A DNA stretch of 8,686 nt from assembly GCA_023459095.1 (NCBI GenBank), contig JAEWVQ010000136.1:1-8686 (forward strand), read 5' to 3'. This DNA comes from Pseudomonadota bacterium. Lineage in GTDB: Bacteria; Pseudomonadota; Gammaproteobacteria; Burkholderiales; Rhodocyclaceae. This document shows, piece by piece, positions 1-7,127 of this stretch. Position 1 is the first letter of the stretch; each line of letters begins with the position of its first letter. The position numbers and the translations under genes are program-made. Below the pieces are notes generated by a model, which was not told the origin of the DNA, searched no databases, and saw only the letters and a program-made list of their open reading frames with translations.

Positions 1-3000
1 GGCCGTGGCCGTCATCGTGCCCGCCGCCCTCGCCGGGCGTGCCGGCGAAGCCGAATGCGGGGGCGAACTGGCGCAGGCGGGCGCCGTGCTCGCGCTCGAG
101 GCGGGCGAGGCTGTCGCGCGCGCCGAACAGCTGTTCGAGTTGCAGCGCCGAGCGCGCCGCGCGCAGCAGGGCGGCGCGGTCTTCGTCGCGGCAGCCGTGC
201 TGCCAGTAGAGCAGGGCAAGGGCGCGCGCCTCGGGGCCATCGGCGAGCAGGCCGGCGGCGCTTTCCATGCGCACCAGGGCCTGCACCAGGAGCGCGGCAT
301 CGTGGTCGTGCACGCCCTTCTGGTAGCCCTCGTGGTAGCGCGGCGCGGTGAATTCGCGCAGCGCATCAAGCACGCGCGGGTGCGCGCTGATCTCGCCGTC
401 GCCCACGCACAGGGCTTCGAGGCTGGCGCGATCGAGCGCGGCGCTGCCGGCATGCACGGCGTCGAGCAGGCTGCCGGCCAGATATTCGGCGCGGTACAGC
501 GTGGCGCTCTCCGACACCAGCGCCTGATCCCACCACGGGCGCAGGGCGTCGAGGCGGGCGTCGACGACCGCGGCGAAGTAGTCGGTGCCGTTGAGGTGGT
601 AGGCGAGGCCGCCGTCGCGCGGCACCAGGGTGAGATCCAGCGGCTGGCGGTTGACGGTGAACGCGTGGCGCCCGAAGCGGATGCTCTGACCGTCGTCGGC
701 GGCAAGTTCGCGGCGGTCGCGCACCGCGCGCAGGGCCTGGTCGCGGGCGGTCTTGAGGCGGGTGTCGAGGTCGTCGGCGGCGATGTCGTCGCCGAGCGCG
801 CGCAGCGCTTCGACCTGCTGGCGCAGTTTGGCGAGCAGGGCGTCGGCGGCGAAGTAGCCGTGCACCTGGTCGAGTTCGGTGAATTGGGCGACGCGCCGCG
901 GAATGCCGTCGAGGATGCGTGCGGCCGCCGCGGCGAGCGCCTGGGCGCGGCGCTGGCGGGCTTCGAGCAGGCTCTGGCGGCGCGCGGAGAGCGCTTCATA
1001 GACCGCCTCGCGCTTGGCGGCGATGTCGGCGGTATAGGTGTCGTGCTCGGCGAAGCGGCCTTCGAGTTCCTCGAGCTGGGCGAGCAGGCGGGTGAGCGCG
1101 TCGTCGCACTTCTCCGGGGTGTCGGCAAGTTCGAGGGCGTTCTCCACAGCCTGGCCGAAGAGCTTGAACTGGGCGCCGAACTCGGCTGCGGCCTCGTTGG
1201 CGCCGAGGGCGCGGCGGCGGTTGCGCGCTTCGGCGCGGATGCGGTTGACCTCGGCGTAGAGCGCCGACACCTGGTCGAGGATGCGGGTGCGCACCACCGC
1301 GTCGCCGCCGGGCAGGGCGCCGATGTGGCCGGTGAGCAGGTCGAGGCCGGCGGCGGTGGCGTCGAGCTCGCCGAGCACGGTGGCGAGGGCCGCACTGGTG
1401 GTTGCCGCGGGCAGTGTCGCGGCGATGCGTTCGAGTTCGCGGTGCTGGGGGTCGAAGGCGCGCTCTTCGGCGAGAAAGCGCAGCGCGCGCTCGCCGACCC
1501 GGGTCTGCTCGGCGGCAAGCGCGGCGTCCATGGCGTCGACATGGGCGCCATCGACGTAGCGCAATTCCTTGAGCCCTTGCAGGCGACCGCGCTGTTCGCC
1601 GAGCTGGCCGAGGGCGCGCACGAAATCGTCGGGGTGCTGCCAGCGCAGCGCGGCGATGTCGGTGACGAGGGCGTGCTGGCGGTGTTCGGCGTCGGCCACC
1701 GCGCGCGCGCTATCGCGGCGGATGCTCTCGACCTTGTCGAACTCGTCGAGGGTGGCGCGGGCGCCGTCGGCGATCGCGCGCAGCTCGGCCTCGAGGCCGC
1801 CGGCCTCGGCGGCGTCGAGCCAGAAGAAGGCGTCGAGTGCGCGCTCGCACTGGCGGATCAGCGCCTCGTAGGCGGTGCGCGTCGGCGTCTGTTCGCCGAC
1901 CGCGCGTGCGATCGCGTTCAGTTCGGCGATGCCGCGCACCAGCTCGGGGTTGCCGACGCGGGCGAAGAAGCCGTGGCCCTGCGTGCTGGCGGCAGCGTGT
2001 TCCTCGCTCGCGAACGGGGTTTGCCACAGCTGCATCGGATGGTTGCGCACCGGCTCCGGGCCTTCGGCCTGAAACACGAGCATGCGGCCGTCGTCGAAGC
2101 GCGCGTAGCCGTTGCAGACGATGGGGCTGCCCAGCGACTTGTCGATCAGGTTGTACGAGAACAGCGCGTAGTGGCCGGGGCCGGGGCGGTAGAAGACGTA
2201 GAGCACGTCCTCGCCGTTGGGCGAGCGCAGCATGCGCTTGAAGCGCAGTTCGCCGACGATCTCGGCGGGCAGGTCGAAGCGCTTGTATTCGCCGGACTGC
2301 AGGTAGTAGCCGCCGGGAAAGATGATGCCGTGGTCCTCGGGCAGCTGCACACAGGAGCGGCCGATGGCGTCGATGCGCGCGACCTGGCGGGTGCGCGCGT
2401 TGTACACCAGGTAGCGCTCGTCCTTCTCGCGGTAGGGGCGGATGCGCAGCAGGATGAGCGCGCCCAGCTGCGCCCAGGCGATCTCGGCGTCGGCCAGCGC
2501 CTGATTGCGGTCTTCCACCGGCTCGCGGTAGATGCCCAGGCCGCTCTCGGTGTTGTTCTCGATCTTGACCGTGAGGTCGCCGCCGATGGTCTCGACGAAC
2601 ACGGTGTCGAGGATGTTGACGTGCGGATGCTTGCCGCCGACGTGGTTGTCGCGCGTGGTCGGCGTCCACTCGAAGTCGTGGGTCGGCGGCAGGGCGATGT
2701 CGCGTTCGCCGCGGTTGTCGAGGTAGCGCAGGCTGCCGTCGGCCTCGAGCGCCCAGCGGAACACGCGCAGGTCGTGCAGTTGCTGGCCGATCTGGAAGGC
2801 GGCAAGGAGCTTTTGCTGGTGCACGCGGAGCTGGATCAGGCTCGCCTGCTTGTAATAGGCGTAGAGCTCGCGGAAGTCGGCGACGAAGCGCGGGTCGTCG
2901 AGGAAGCTGCCGGCGAGCGGCACGCTCTCCAGTTCCTCGGCGCCGTCCTGCGTCGCCAGCCGGTAGAGGGCGAACACGTCGCCGACCGCGGTTTCCTTGC

Positions 3001-3280
3001 GCAGGCCGATGAACACGTTGTAGCCGAACAGCAGCAGTTCGCCGATGCGCACGATGTCGCGCGCGGTGCAGTTGTTCTCGGTGCGCGCCCGCGTGCGCAT
3101 CACCAGCGCCTGCTCGGCGCGGCCGAACTCGGCGAGGCGCGCGTCGTTGAGGCTGCGTACCTTGGCCGTCAGGGCGCCGCCCTGCTCGGCGAGGCGCTTC
3201 TTCAGCAGCTCGTAGCTGCCGCTGTCGGCAACCAGGGCGTCGGTGGTGTCGCCGGGCGGAAGCGTCGTCGATTCAGTCAT
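1..3280 (-). CDS. Giant DNA repair ATPase-like protein (DUF3686 type), C-terminus beyond window
   Basis: The frame stays open from the ATG at 3278-3280 to the left edge, giving 1093 residues with no stop. The start reads MTESTTLPPGDTTDALV, and an in-frame stop lies seven codons upstream, so this is the only ATG choice. Its Shine-Dalgarno is weak. Residues about 50-110 form a conserved-looking helical block (TENNCTARDIVRIGE, then LLFGYNVFIGLRKET). Residues about 230-380 are rich in beta strands and aromatics (SGLGIYREP, PEDHGIIFPGGYY, FYRPGPGHYALFSYN). From about 480 to 850 the chain is long charged helix or coiled coil. This pattern matches the very large proteins annotated as DNA repair ATPase with a DUF3686 region, which accompany flotillin and PspA genes. 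I see no Walker A motif in these 1093 residues, so any AAA-type ATPase core should lie beyond the edge. The 'DNA repair' name is inherited annotation; no repair function is visible. It is the last visible gene of the operon, 37 bp after the HNH gene. Confidence 0.85.
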   Translation of the reverse strand, partial: MTESTTLPPGDTTDALVADSGSYELLKKRLAEQGGALTAKVRSLNDARLAEFGRAEQALVMRTRARTENNCTARDIVRIGELLLFGYNVFIGLRKETAVGDVFALYRLATQDGAEELESVPLAGSFLDDPRFVADFRELYAYYKQASLIQLRVHQQKLLAAFQIGQQLHDLRVFRWALEADGSLRYLDNRGERDIALPPTHDFEWTPTTRDNHVGGKHPHVNILDTVFVETIGGDLTVKIENNTESGLGIYREPVEDRNQALADAEIAWAQLGALILLRIRPYREKDERYLVYNARTRQVARIDAIGRSCVQLPEDHGIIFPGGYYLQSGEYKRFDLPAEIVGELRFKRMLRSPNGEDVLYVFYRPGPGHYALFSYNLIDKSLGSPIVCNGYARFDDGRMLVFQAEGPEPVRNHPMQLWQTPFASEEHAAASTQGHGFFARVGNPELVRGIAELNAIARAVGEQTPTRTAYEALIRQCERALDAFFWLDAAEAGGLEAELRAIADGARATLDEFDKVESIRRDSARAVADAEHRQHALVTDIAALRWQHPDDFVRALGQLGEQRGRLQGLKELRYVDGAHVDAMDAALAAEQTRVGERALRFLAEERAFDPQHRELERIAATLPAATTSAALATVLGELDATAAGLDLLTGHIGALPGGDAVVRTRILDQVSALYAEVNRIRAEARNRRRALGANEAAAEFGAQFKLFGQAVENALELADTPEKCDDALTRLLAQLEELEGRFAEHDTYTADIAAKREAVYEALSARRQSLLEARQRRAQALAAAAARILDGIPRRVAQFTELDQVHGYFAADALLAKLRQQVEALRALGDDIAADDLDTRLKTARDQALRAVRDRRELAADDGQSIRFGRHAFTVNRQPLDLTLVPRDGGLAYHLNGTDYFAAVVDARLDALRPWWDQALVSESATLYRAEYLAGSLLDAVHAGSAALDRASLEALCVGDGEISAHPRVLDALREFTAPRYHEGYQKGVHDHDAALLVQALVRMESAAGLLADGPEARALALLYWQHGCRDEDRAALLRAARSALQLEQLFGARDSLARLEREHGARLRQFAPAFGFAGTPGEGGGHDDGHG

Positions 3281-3317
3281 GTCTGGAAGAAAATCGCTTC
3301 AAAGGAGCTGATACCAC

Positions 3318-3878
3318 TTAGGGCCGAATTGCAGAGAGATCGACCACCCAGAGTTGCAGGCCTGTCGGTGCGGGAAAGTTCATTGGAATCGCGTCGAGCG
3401 CAAAGGGCAGGGATGAGGGAGTGCTTAATGGGGTATCCATTGCGCCTGCCGCGCTTGCCAGATCAATGGCAAGTTTGAGATAGCGCCGCAGCAACAATAG
3501 CGGCGGGAAGGTGCCTTTTTTTCCCATCCATTCGAGGACATCGCTCGCGCTCTTTGCGCTATTGCATGAGCGGCAGGCCCACACGAGGTTGTCACCCGTA
3601 TCGCTGCCGCCCTTGCTCTGGGGGATCAGATGATCGACCGTCAGCGCCTCAGTGCTGCCGCAATAGCAGCAACACTGAGGGAGCGTCATTTTCAACCTCT
3701 CGTCATCGACCAGTGAGCCCGGTTGCATGGTCCCGCTGCACAGGCCCTTGTACAGCCTGCTGCGGATCATGAAATGAACTCTGCCGTACTTTTCAGCATT
3801 GTTGCTGAGTGCGGCATGGGCCATTGCCAGGTTCGCATACGACCAGTAAAGCAACTCGCCAATGGTGCTTGGTTGCAT
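3318..3878 (-). CDS. HNH endonuclease
   Basis: This is a 186-residue protein with a clear HNH nuclease core at about residues 68-112. A zinc-knuckle pair is formed by C70/C73 and C102/C105. The metal and catalytic residues appear as D82-H83 in VDHLIPQSKGG, N97 in DNLVWACRSC, and N106/K109. The family cuts DNA, often non-specifically or as part of a restriction, homing or phage system; the target here is unknown. Residues 1-65 and 115-186 match nothing I recognise. The ATG has a GGGGTG sequence a few bases upstream. It lies 39 bp after the flotillin stop and 37 bp before the ATPase start, so it is co-directional and probably co-transcribed. Its G+C is about 55% by eye in sampled stretches, against about 68% in the flotillin gene, which points to later acquisition. 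No transposase, flanking direct repeats or own promoter are apparent. Confidence 0.88.
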   Translation of the reverse strand: MQPSTIGELLYWSYANLAMAHAALSNNAEKYGRVHFMIRSRLYKGLCSGTMQPGSLVDDERLKMTLPQCCCYCGSTEALTVDHLIPQSKGGSDTGDNLVWACRSCNSAKSASDVLEWMGKKGTFPPLLLLRRYLKLAIDLASAAGAMDTPLSTPSSLPFALDAIPMNFPAPTGLQLWVVDLSAIRP

Positions 3879-3917
3879 GATTCACCCCGCTGTCGGTGCG
3901 ATGTCCCGGAGCGCTGC

Positions 3918-6020
3918 TTACTTGCGCAGGCCGTCGAGCAAGGTGCCGAGCGCCGCCTTCTGGGTGTCGTCGCCGTCGCGCAGCACCTTGGTGAGCAGCG
4001 CGGCGACCGACAGGTTCTGCAGTTCGCCGGCGGAGTTGCCGAGCGCGCCGACGATGTCGCGCACGTCGCCGACCATGTCGCGCTCGCCGGCGAGGTGATC
4101 CTTGAGGCCGATCTGCAGGGTGTTGCTCTTGGCGATCGCGCCGTCGATGCCCTTGCCGACGGCGAGCGCGTTGACGAAGCGCTCGAAGTAGTCGCCCTGG
4201 CCGCCGACGATGTCGATGCGGGCGTTGGCGAGCGCGGTGCCGAGCACCTCGGCCTGTTCGCGGGCGATCCCGGTCTGCGCCTCGATCGCCTTCAGGGTCT
4301 GGATGTGGGCGTTCTCCAGCTGCATGCGGAATTCCTCGTGGGCGCGGGTGTCCGCGCTCATCGCCGACATGGCCTCGAATTTCTCGCGCAGGCCGCGGGC
4401 TTCGGCCTGGAAGCGGGCCGCGATCACGCGCGCTTCGGCCTCCCCGGTTTTCACCGTGGCTTCGGCGTCGGCACTGCGCACCTGGACGTCGGCGAGGCCG
4501 AGCTTTTCCTTGCCGAGCGCCTCGGCTTCGAGGCGGGCCTGCAGGGCTTCGGCTTCGGCATGGCCGTAGCGGGTGACGGCCTCGGCTTCGGCGATCTTGA
4601 CCTTGGCATCGACCAGGCCCTGTTTCTCCTTGGCGTCGGCGTTCACCAGCTGCACGCGGGCTTCGGCGAGGCCGGGTGCGGCAGCGATCGCCTCCATGCC
4701 CTCGGCTTCGCGCTTCTTGGCCTCGGCCTGCTTTTCGGCGACCTTGAGCCGCGCCTCGGCCAGGGTCAGCTCCTCGGCGGCCTTGTGGTGGGCGCGGCGT
4801 TCCTCGGCTTCGGCGGCCTTCACGTCCATCACCATCTTCTCCTCGGCCTGGCCTTCGGCGAGGATGATGGTCGATTTCTTGGTGCGGTCGGCCTCGGCCA
4901 CGGTGCGCAGCTCCTTGATCGCCTCTTCCTGTTCGGCCACCGTGCGTTCGACCACGATGCGCTCGCGGATGACGTCGGCGATCGCCTTCTTCTGCACTTC
5001 GACCGCCTTCTCTTTCTCGATCTGCTGCAGGGTGACTTCCTTCTCGCGGTCGACGATCTCCAGCTCGCGCGCGCGGGTGACCTTTTCTTCCTCGATGGCG
5101 ACGGCGCGCTTGCGGTTGTTCTCGGCGACCTCCTTCTCGCGCTGCACGTTCTCCTGCTGCACGGTGATCGCCTGCTCCGCCTGCAGGCGGGCGAGTTCGG
5201 CCTTGGTGTGTTCCTCGGCGCGGATGCGTGCCGTTTCGGCTTCCTCGCGCGCCTTCACCGAGGAAATCTCGCGCTGCTGGCGGGCCTCGGCGTCGGCCTG
5301 CTGACGTTCGAGCTCGAGCAGGGTCTCGCGGGTCTCGACGTCCTTCTTCTTGATCTGCATTTCCTCGTTGCGGCGCAGCTCGTTGGTGCGCACGCTCTCG
5401 GTGGCGGTCAGCTCGGTGATCTTCTTGATGCCCTGGGCGTCGAGGATGTTGTTGGGGTCGAGCTTGGCGAGCGGGGTTTGCTCCAGGTAGTCGATGGCGG
5501 CGTCTTCGAGCACGTAGCCGGAGAGGTCGTCGCCGATCTGGCGGATGATCTCGTCGCGGAAACGGTCGCGCGCCTGGTAGAGCTCGACGAAGTCCATCGC
5601 TTTGCCGACAGTCTTGAGCGCCTCGGAGAACTTGGCGGAAAAGAGTTCCTCCAGCGTCTCGTGGTTGGAGGCGCGCTCGCAGCCGATGCCCTGGGCGACC
5701 TTGAGCACGTCTTCGGCGGTCTTGTTCACGCGCACGAAGAACTTGACCTTGATGTCGGCGCGGATGTTGTCCTGGCAGATCAGGCCCTCGTTGCCGGTAC
5801 GGTCGATCTCGATGGTCTTCAGCGAGATGTCCATCATCTCCGCCTTGTGGATGACGGGGTAGACCATGCGCCCGGTGAAGGTCACCTCGGGCTCGCTGCG
5901 CAAGGTATTGACGATCATCGCGTAGCCCTGCTCGACCTTGCGGTAGAGCTTGGCGAACAGTGCGAACAGGCCAAGCAGCAGGGCGGCGAGGATGCCGGCG
6001 GCGATGTAGATGGGCGTCAT
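3918..6020 (-). CDS. Flotillin/SPFH (band 7) membrane scaffold protein, YqiK-like
   Basis: This is a 700-residue protein. It has one N-terminal membrane segment (residues about 4-23), then an SPFH/band-7 domain (about 28-200, including KVEQGYAMIVNTL and IKVKFFVRVNK). A very long charged coiled coil (about 205-550) rich in AEAEA and EK/RE heptads follows, and then a C-terminal flotillin-like domain (about 560-700). Flotillins oligomerise on the inner membrane and organise microdomains. The chain is clearly longer than E. coli YqiK (about 550 residues), partly because of a tandem 40-residue repeat at 464-543. The ATG at 6018-6020 was chosen because AAGGGG sits just upstream and the membrane segment begins at once; the open frame upstream overlaps yqiJ and is not protein-like. 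It follows the YqiJ-like gene, its standard partner, after an 85-bp gap. The symbol yqiK would fit by architecture and neighbour, but orthology is not proven. Confidence 0.93.
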   Translation of the reverse strand: MTPIYIAAGILAALLLGLFALFAKLYRKVEQGYAMIVNTLRSEPEVTFTGRMVYPVIHKAEMMDISLKTIEIDRTGNEGLICQDNIRADIKVKFFVRVNKTAEDVLKVAQGIGCERASNHETLEELFSAKFSEALKTVGKAMDFVELYQARDRFRDEIIRQIGDDLSGYVLEDAAIDYLEQTPLAKLDPNNILDAQGIKKITELTATESVRTNELRRNEEMQIKKKDVETRETLLELERQQADAEARQQREISSVKAREEAETARIRAEEHTKAELARLQAEQAITVQQENVQREKEVAENNRKRAVAIEEEKVTRARELEIVDREKEVTLQQIEKEKAVEVQKKAIADVIRERIVVERTVAEQEEAIKELRTVAEADRTKKSTIILAEGQAEEKMVMDVKAAEAEERRAHHKAAEELTLAEARLKVAEKQAEAKKREAEGMEAIAAAPGLAEARVQLVNADAKEKQGLVDAKVKIAEAEAVTRYGHAEAEALQARLEAEALGKEKLGLADVQVRSADAEATVKTGEAEARVIAARFQAEARGLREKFEAMSAMSADTRAHEEFRMQLENAHIQTLKAIEAQTGIAREQAEVLGTALANARIDIVGGQGDYFERFVNALAVGKGIDGAIAKSNTLQIGLKDHLAGERDMVGDVRDIVGALGNSAGELQNLSVAALLTKVLRDGDDTQKAALGTLLDGLRK
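4392..4631 (-). repeat. Two tandem 40-residue repeats in the flotillin coiled coil
   Basis: Residues 464-503 and 504-543 of the flotillin align without gaps, with 21 of 40 positions identical by my count. The shared pattern is KEKxGLxDxxV followed by AEA, a central G, AEA, and a final G. A third, partial copy may precede them at residues 450-463 (GLAEARVQLVNADA). The repeat is at protein level, so it is an old internal duplication that lengthens the stalk. Confidence 0.7.
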
Positions 6021-6040
6021 GGATTCCCCTTCTTCCTTCG

Positions 6041-6080
6041 GGTGTGGTGGCGGGTGGTGGGTGGCAGTGGTGATCGTGAC
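6041..6080 (-). promoter_or_regulatory. C-rich, G-poor leader upstream of flotillin (possible Rho loading site)
   Basis: On the transcribed strand these 40 bases contain 23 C and only 4 G, made of CCACC-type units, in a region otherwise rich in both bases. Unstructured C-rich, G-poor RNA is the hallmark of Rho utilisation sites. It lies between the yqiJ-like stop and the flotillin Shine-Dalgarno. It could equally be a simple unstructured leader that keeps the flotillin ribosome site open. No function is proven. Confidence 0.3.
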
Positions 6081-6084
6081 GAGG

Positions 6085-6102
6085 GGCCGGCGGTCGCCGG
6101 CC
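6085..6102 (-). other. GC-rich hairpin in the yqiJ-flotillin gap
   Basis: A perfect 7-bp stem (GGCCGGC / GCCGGCC) with a 4-base loop starts four bases after the YqiJ-like stop codon. No T-run follows, so it is not a classical intrinsic terminator. It could stabilise the upstream transcript end or tune expression of the two halves of the operon. Confidence 0.45.
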
Positions 6103-6105
6103 GCT

Positions 6106-6735
6106 TCAGTCGGCGGGTGGCGCCTGGACGCGGTAGCGCGCGCTGGCGGCGTCGTAGTCGATGATGATCGCGGTGGCGCCGCGCACCAGGCTGTTCGGGC
6201 TGTCGGCGAACACGCGGATGTTGTAGCTGGCGCCGCGGCTGGCGACTTCGGCGCGGCCGAAACGCTCGTCCACGCTGCGGGTGAGGATGCGGCAGGGCTG
6301 GCCGACGAGGGCGGCATTGGAGATCGCGCCGTGGGTCACGAACAGCCGGCGCAGCGGCCGCACCGCCGCGGCGGCGAGCGGAATCGCGAGCGCGAGCGCG
6401 CCGACGAGCACGGCGCTGCCGGCGGCCAAACGCAGCACCGCGGTCGGCACCAGCGGCAGCAGCCACATGCCGGCGAGGCAGGACAGGGTCCACGCGCTCA
6501 GCACGAGCAGGCTCACCACCACCGAGAACGGCACGCCGCCGAGGCCGAAGGCGATCAGGTAGCCGGCGACGGTGCCGATGTCGGCGGCGTCGGCATCGAC
6601 GCTGAGGTCGATGCCGCCGTCCTCGAAGTCGATCAGCCCGATCATCGCCAGCAGCCAGTAGAACAGCACCACGCCGAGGAGGGCGGTGTAGATCGCGGTG
6701 GGGTAGCCGAACACGGCGGTGGCGAAGCTGCCCAT
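6106..6735 (-). CDS. YqiJ-like inner-membrane protein with OB-fold (NfeD-related)
   Basis: This is a 209-residue protein, the same length as I recall for E. coli YqiJ. Hydrophobic segments lie at about residues 13-35 (YTALLGVVLFYWLLAMIGL), 54-90 and 94-125. An acidic stretch (DFEDGGIDLSVDADAAD) separates the first two. After a basic RPLRR turn, residues about 138-205 form a small beta-rich domain (ALVGQPCRILT, then YNIRVFADS, then TAIIIDYD), as expected of the soluble NfeD-type OB-fold. Such proteins are encoded beside flotillins and are thought to work with them in the inner membrane. The ATG at 6733-6735 has an AGGA sequence upstream. It follows the small RHH-like gene after 52 bp and precedes the flotillin by 85 bp. 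The membrane role is inferred from family and context. Confidence 0.88.
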   Translation of the reverse strand: MGSFATAVFGYPTAIYTALLGVVLFYWLLAMIGLIDFEDGGIDLSVDADAADIGTVAGYLIAFGLGGVPFSVVVSLLVLSAWTLSCLAGMWLLPLVPTAVLRLAAGSAVLVGALALAIPLAAAAVRPLRRLFVTHGAISNAALVGQPCRILTRSVDERFGRAEVASRGASYNIRVFADSPNSLVRGATAIIIDYDAASARYRVQAPPAD

Positions 6736-6787
6736 GATGGGTCCTGTGGCGGGAGGCGTCGTGGAAGGGAGCCGGGGGGCGTGGGGG

Positions 6788-7111
6788 CTAGCGGGGTGCG
6801 GCGAAGGCGATCAGTTCGCGGGTGACGCGCTCCTTGATCGCCAGCCGGTCGTCGGCGTCGACGCCGTAGCGCGCGCCGAGCACGGCGTAGTCGTCCGGGG
6901 TCAGCGACACGGTGAGGCGCGGGCGCTTGGGGCGGCGGGTGACCGGCAGGCCGAGCACGCGGCGGATCTGGTCCGAGGTCGACAGCTGGTTGTCGAAGGC
7001 GGCGCGGCGTACCGCATCCAGCACCGTAGCCTCGACGTCGAACGCCACCTGCACGGCACGGATCGCCGCGTCCGACCCCTGCCAGCGCGCCGGCTTGCGC
7101 GGGCCGCTCAC
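6788..7111 (-). CDS. Small protein with two ribbon-helix-helix-like units
   Basis: I chose the GTG at 7109-7111 because a GAGAGGGGG ribosome site lies directly upstream and the frame further up merely shadows pspA. The product has 107 residues. Residues about 17-56 read as strand (AVQVAF), helix (EATVLDAVRRAAF), turn (NQLS), helix (TSDQIRRVLGL). Residues about 64-104 repeat the layout: strand (RLTVSL), helix (TPDDYAVLGARYG), turn (VDADD), helix (RLAIKERVTRELIAF). A basic linker (TRRPKRPR) joins them. This is the pattern of the ribbon-helix-helix fold, normally an obligate dimer of one unit per chain; here two units seem fused. The family binds DNA and often regulates its own operon. I do not know the protein by name, and no fold search was possible. 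It lies 16 bp after the pspA stop, in the same transcript. Confidence 0.75.
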   Translation of the reverse strand: MSGPRKPARWQGSDAAIRAVQVAFDVEATVLDAVRRAAFDNQLSTSDQIRRVLGLPVTRRPKRPRLTVSLTPDDYAVLGARYGVDADDRLAIKERVTRELIAFAAPR

Positions 7112-7127
7112 CGCCCCCTCTCCGCGC

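Noticed and set aside
1710..2805. Minus-strand frames of 319 and 219 codons overlapping the ATPase
   Set aside because: Their products are Arg/Pro/His-rich or Ser/Thr/Ala-rich frame-shifted readings of the ATPase gene, which stays open through both regions. No sign of a programmed frameshift was seen.
5..3478. A 1157-codon open frame on the plus strand
   Set aside because: It lies opposite the giant ATPase gene and runs into the antisense of the HNH gene. The product is an Ala/Gly/Val/Glu/Arg-rich low-complexity string with no domain motif, as expected of an antisense shadow in high-GC DNA. The minus-strand frame has recognisable family sequence.
3723..6164. An 813-codon open frame on the plus strand
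   Set aside because: It is antisense to the flotillin gene. The Leu/Gly/Asp/Val-rich text mirrors the codon bias of the coiled coil, and there is no family motif.
6010..6825. A 271-codon plus-strand frame over the yqiJ-like gene
   Set aside because: It is a Gly/Arg/His/Gln-rich antisense shadow of a membrane protein gene; the minus strand encodes clear membrane segments and an OB-fold.
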